Positions 13,245 to 15,977 of a DNA stretch of 15,977 nt are shown one piece after another. Position numbers and translations under genes: made by a program. Under the pieces are notes generated by a model. That model made no database searches, had not been told where the DNA came from, and worked only from the letters and a program-made list of their open reading frames with translations. Location: assembly GCA_022447485.1 (NCBI GenBank), contig JAKVCH010000023.1, positions 1 to 15,977 on the forward strand, given 5' to 3'. How positions within the stretch are numbered: the stretch's first letter is position 1; the number at the start of each line of letters is the position of its first letter. This stretch comes from Polyangiaceae bacterium. Lineage in GTDB: Bacteria > Myxococcota_A > Polyangia > Polyangiales > Polyangiaceae.

Positions 13245-14825
13245 TTATTTTTTCTTGCGGGCGGCGCGTTGGGCCTTGCGTTGATTCTTCCGGGCATTTT
13301 TTTGCCCCTTCGTCATCGTTTTCATTTTGGGCGTTGACGCTCCTTGGGGCGTACCGCCGCCCATCATGGCGCTGAGGTCGGGCATCCCTGGCGGCATTTT
13401 ACCGCTTTTCATTGCCCGGCGCATATTGCGCGCCATACCGAGCTGCTTCATCCCAGGAATATTATTCATCATCCCAGCAAGGCCACCCCCTCCTGAACCT
13501 CCCATGGAGGTCATCATTTGCTGCATGAAGAGGAATTTTTGGACCAGGTCGTTGACGGTGCTTTCTTCGTGGCCTGAGCCCTTTGCGATGCGGGCAACGC
13601 GACCTGGCTCTCGAATCAAAGCATTGGGATCGTTCTTTTCTTGGCGTGTCATCGACTGAATCACCGCCTCAATTTTTCCAAACTCTCCTTCATCGACTTG
13701 ATCCATGGCACCGGGTGGCAGCATATTGCCCATACCGGGCATCTTGCCGATCACGTCTTTGAGGGGACCCATTTGCTGAATCATGCGGATTTGATTCAAG
13801 AAGTCGTCCAAAGTGAACTCCCCTTTCATCATGCGCTTGGCGTCCTCTTCGGCTTTTTTCTGATCGATGACCCCTTCGAAGTCTTCAATCAGACCGACGA
13901 CATCACCCTGACCGAGAATGCGTCCTGCCATACCGTCGGGCCGAAATGTCTCGAGTCGGTCAGTGGTCTCTCCCATACCGACAAAGAGGACGGGTGCGCC
14001 GGTGATCTCCAGCACATTCAGGGCCGCGCCACCCCGTGCGTCACCGTCGAGTTTAGTGAGGATAACGCCGCTGAGGTCGAGCTCTGCGTTGAACCCCCGG
14101 GCGGTTTTCACCGAGTCTTGGCCGATCATCGCGTCGATCACCAAAAGAATATTCTGGGGAGAGACCTGAGCGCGAATAGCCGCGAGCTCGGCCATGAGAG
14201 CATCATCAATCGCTAACCGACCTGCGGTGTCGTAAATGATGACGTCAAATTTCTCTGAGGCTGCTTTCTTCTGAGCCTCGGAACAAATTGTGACCGGTGA
14301 TTCTCCCGGGAGATTGAACACGGGAATCTCGATTTGTTCACCGAGGACTTTCAGCTGTTCGACCGCTGCAGGGCGCTGCATATCTGCGGCGACCAGCAAT
14401 ACCTTCTTGCCGTCCTTTTTTAGCTTGCGGGCAAGCTTCGCCGATGAGGTCGTTTTACCCGAGCCCTGAAGGCCGACCATCATGATGCCGGTTGGTCCTT
14501 GGGCGGCAAATTCGAGGCTAGGGTTTTCTGTTTCACCCCGCATGGCCAGGACAAGCTCGTCGTGGCAAATTTTGATGAATTGCTCTGCCGCGCTCACGCG
14601 GAGTGTTTCGCCGCCGTGCTTGATTCGAGTTTGGACGGTACTGCCGAGGGCTGTTTCTTCTACTCGGGCCAGGAATCTTTTCACGACGCCAAGTTCAACA
14701 TCAGCTTCCAGGAGGGAGCGGCGCACCTCTTTCAAGGCAGCTTGAATATTCTTTTCGTCGAGAGAGGTGAGGCCTGCGAGGCGGTTGCGAGCTTCGCGGA
14801 AGCCATTCGATAATGCGTCAAACAC
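13245..14825 (-). CDS. ffh: Signal recognition particle protein Ffh (SRP54 GTPase)
   Basis: Ffh binds signal sequences of nascent membrane proteins and, with SRP RNA and FtsY, delivers ribosomes to the membrane. The 526-residue protein has the N domain (MFDALSNGFREARN, ALLEADVE-type helix near 40). The GTPase domain follows, with P-loop GLQGSGKTT (118-126), DTAGR (199-203) and TKLDGDARGG (257-266). The Met-rich M domain includes FLNQIRMIQQMGPL and the GRVARIAKGSG RNA-binding motif. E. coli Ffh has 453 residues. The extra length is a Gly/Met-rich segment and a strongly basic tail (about 496-526, mostly Lys, Arg, Gln and Ala). The start is GTG at 14823-14825, with AGGA seven bases upstream. It converges on the zinc-ribbon gene at a shared terminator. 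No SRP RNA gene is recognisable in the window. Confidence 0.96.
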   Translation of the reverse strand: MFDALSNGFREARNRLAGLTSLDEKNIQAALKEVRRSLLEADVELGVVKRFLARVEETALGSTVQTRIKHGGETLRVSAAEQFIKICHDELVLAMRGETENPSLEFAAQGPTGIMMVGLQGSGKTTSSAKLARKLKKDGKKVLLVAADMQRPAAVEQLKVLGEQIEIPVFNLPGESPVTICSEAQKKAASEKFDVIIYDTAGRLAIDDALMAELAAIRAQVSPQNILLVIDAMIGQDSVKTARGFNAELDLSGVILTKLDGDARGGAALNVLEITGAPVLFVGMGETTDRLETFRPDGMAGRILGQGDVVGLIEDFEGVIDQKKAEEDAKRMMKGEFTLDDFLNQIRMIQQMGPLKDVIGKMPGMGNMLPPGAMDQVDEGEFGKIEAVIQSMTRQEKNDPNALIREPGRVARIAKGSGHEESTVNDLVQKFLFMQQMMTSMGGSGGGGLAGMMNNIPGMKQLGMARNMRRAMKSGKMPPGMPDLSAMMGGGTPQGASTPKMKTMTKGQKNARKNQRKAQRAARKKK

Positions 14826-14832
14826 GGGGTTT

Positions 14833-14836
14833 TCCT
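14833..14836 (-). promoter_or_regulatory. Ribosome-binding site of ffh
   Basis: On the - strand AGGA lies seven bases before the GTG at 14823-14825. It selects this GTG as the ffh start, in agreement with the MFDALS N-terminus typical of the family. Confidence 0.6.
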
Positions 14837-14857
14837 AGCGGTGTGCGGTGGAAATAG

Positions 14858-14873
14858 AAAGAGGTGCCTCTTT
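14858..14873. promoter_or_regulatory. 16-bp dyad in the ffh leader
   Basis: AAAGAGG-TG-CCTCTTT is a perfect inverted repeat with 7-bp arms and a 2-bp spacer, 32 bp upstream of the ffh start codon. The very short spacer favours a protein-binding operator over an RNA hairpin. No promoter boxes are clear beside it. Confidence 0.35.
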
Positions 14874-14970
14874 TAGCTTGAGTTCTTATTGAGACAAGGC
14901 GCTTCGCTGGTCATTTCCAGCCGTGAATTTTGGTTTGACTGCAAATTGCTGGAAGAATCCGCGAGAAAGG

Positions 14971-15012
14971 AGGAATGACTCAAGTCGCCCACCTGCCGTC
15001 TTGGTCATTCCT
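14971..15012. other. Long stem-loop overlapping the rsmI stop codon
   Basis: AGGAATGACTCAAG (14971-14984) pairs with CTTGGTCATTCCT (15000-15012), 13 bp with one bulged T, around a 15-base loop. The right arm contains the rsmI stop (15005-15007, - strand). The hairpin would form at the 3' end of the rsmI transcript, in front of ffh. There is no U tract, so it may be a Rho-type or processing hairpin instead of an intrinsic terminator. Confidence 0.5.
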
Positions 15013-15859
15013 CGGCGAGAGCCAGAACCCGGGCGTAGATCTCTCGTTTGGGCACCTTTTTGCCGCCTCGAGCGAGTTCCCCACCAATCAGACTTGCTAT
15101 TTCTTTCTTCGATATGCCTTGAGACAGGAGTGAGACAATGCGGGAATCAACTTCTTCGAGAGTTAAGTGTTGCTCCTTTTGCCCGGAGCTTTTCTCTAGC
15201 ACGAGGGTGAATTCTCCCAGCCATTTCTCTCGATAATCGGGAGCCGCTAAGATCTTCAATTTGTCGACAATCGTTTCTTCAAATTTCTTCGTTAACTCAC
15301 GACTGATGGCGAGTCGTCGTTCGGGACCACAGGCCTCCGCTAAGTCTTGCAGAGTCTCCGTGAGCCGCGTTGGTGCTTCAAAGATAACGCAAGGCAACTC
15401 GGATTGATTCAAAAGCTGGAGGGCCTCCCGGCGTTTACCGCCTTTTCTAGGTAAGAAGCCGAGAAACACAAAGGGGCCATCGACAAGCCCGGAGAGAGCC
15501 ACTGCGGCTGTCACGGCACTCGGTCCTGGGATGACTGAGACTGAGAGCTGCGCTTCCTGAGCGGCTTGGACAAGCGCTGTGCCAGGGTCACTGATGGAAG
15601 GCATTCCGGCATCAGTGACTAAGGCGACCCGATGCTCGCGGATGACTCCGATTGCCTGCTGGATATCTCTCGGCGAAGAGTGTGCATGCAAGGCGATGAT
15701 TTTTTTTCCCTCGAGACCCAAGTGATTGAGTAGCTGTCTCGTTCGACGCGTATCCTCGGCATAGATGCGCTCTGCCTCGCTGAGGGTTGCGACTGCACGG
15801 GGACTGATATCGCCTAAATTGCCAATCGGTGTCCCTACTAACTTTAGCCAGCCGCTCAT
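15005..15859 (-). CDS. rsmI: 16S rRNA (cytidine(1402)-2'-O)-methyltransferase RsmI
   Basis: RsmI adds the 2'-O-methyl group to C1402 in the decoding centre of 16S rRNA. The 284-residue protein (E. coli 286) has the tetrapyrrole-methylase-like fold and all family motifs: VGTPIGNLGDISPRA (8-22), AEDTRRTRQLL (34-44), TDAGMPSISDPG (82-93) and VIPGPSAVTAAVALSG. Further on are FLGFLPRKGGKR, FEAPTRL and ISRELTKKFEE. The C-terminal 50 residues form the small helical domain found in many members, with LLSQGISKKEIASLIGG. The ATG at 15857-15859 gives the expected MSGWLKLVGTPIGN beginning. A possible - strand gene ends 52 bp upstream. The stop codon lies in a strong hairpin. Confidence 0.95.
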   Translation of the reverse strand: MSGWLKLVGTPIGNLGDISPRAVATLSEAERIYAEDTRRTRQLLNHLGLEGKKIIALHAHSSPRDIQQAIGVIREHRVALVTDAGMPSISDPGTALVQAAQEAQLSVSVIPGPSAVTAAVALSGLVDGPFVFLGFLPRKGGKRREALQLLNQSELPCVIFEAPTRLTETLQDLAEACGPERRLAISRELTKKFEETIVDKLKILAAPDYREKWLGEFTLVLEKSSGQKEQHLTLEEVDSRIVSLLSQGISKKEIASLIGGELARGGKKVPKREIYARVLALAEE

Positions 15860-15911
15860 GGAAAAAGTCTAGGTCAATCTTTTTCTCAACTCCACCGGGG
15901 CGTCGTTTTAC

Positions 15912-15977
15912 TCAGGTGCGGGAGTTGCGATCGGGAGTGATGGGCGCTGGAGAGGCGTCCTGGTCATCCTGCTCATC
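15912..15977 (-). CDS. Possible C-terminal fragment of an upstream gene
   Basis: From the right edge, one - strand frame reads DEQDDQDASPAPITPDRNSR-T and stops with TGA at 15912-15914. The acidic, Pro-rich composition is typical of a disordered C-terminal tail, and the direction fits the rsmI neighbourhood. With only 21 codons this is weak; a + strand ATG frame in the same bases is also open. No family can be named. Confidence 0.35.
   Translation of the reverse strand, partial: DEQDDQDASPAPITPDRNSRT

Noticed and set aside
14826..15004. SRP RNA gene beside ffh
   Set aside because: The conserved GGAAGCAGCC-type core of SRP RNA is not present.
15700..15707. Run of eight T in rsmI
   Set aside because: It encodes Lys-Lys in a normal position, and the frame is intact; no sign of programmed frameshifting.
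15939..15977. Open + strand ATG frame at the right edge
   Set aside because: Only 13 codons visible, and it overlaps the - strand frame that fits the local gene direction.

Overview
The window looks like an ordinary, gene-dense chromosomal segment of a Gram-negative bacterium. By eye it has moderate-to-high GC. The best guess is the old 'Deltaproteobacteria' (Myxococcota, Bradymonadales or Bdellovibrionota-like). That guess rests on a Pro-rich membrane-anchored protein with an AgmX/PglI-type C-terminal domain, a Cys-rich repeat lipoprotein, a Pro/Ala/Lys-repeat protein and a serine-palmitoyltransferase-like enzyme with a long N-terminal extension. It is an inference from gene content, not a placement. 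I see no rRNA, tRNA, CRISPR array, insertion sequence or phage gene. Coding density is high and no gene-free stretch exceeds 180 bp.

Layout. At the left edge, on the + strand, is the tail of a Pro/Ala/Lys-repeat protein (1-102). Its stop overlaps the start of a 59-residue Cys-rich protein (99-278). Almost everything else is on the - strand. From left to right: an RlmI-like rRNA methyltransferase (323-1507); a 13-bp tandem repeat (1574-1632); an NAD-dependent epimerase-fold reductase (1634-2617) translationally coupled to a PLP-dependent alpha-oxoamine synthase resembling serine palmitoyltransferase (2614-4182); truA (4360-5220); a probable lipoprotein built of five Cys/Trp repeats (5252-5875); an AgmX/PglI-like protein (5957-6571); a tight run transcribed purM > purN > FAD oxidoreductase > rsmD (10567 down to 6679); thiO (10659-11834); and a two-helix membrane protein (11889-12530). 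A divergent + strand gene follows, encoding a zinc-ribbon protein with four membrane helices (12620-13159). It is separated from the converging ffh gene (13245-14825) by a clear bidirectional terminator. Then comes rsmI (15005-15859) and, possibly, the last codons of another - strand gene at the right edge.

How the genes work together. Four RNA-modification enzymes (RlmI-like, TruA, RsmD, RsmI) and the signal-recognition-particle GTPase make this a translation-support neighbourhood. PurM and PurN catalyse two steps of purine synthesis. ThiO would feed thiazole synthesis for thiamine. The most biologically suggestive unit is the coupled oxoamine synthase and reductase pair. It matches the first enzyme and the ketoreductase of the bacterial ceramide pathway (Spt and CerR type), so the organism may make sphingolipids or a related long-chain amine lipid. 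The most unusual protein is the lipoprotein at 5252-5875, whose repeat I do not recognise.
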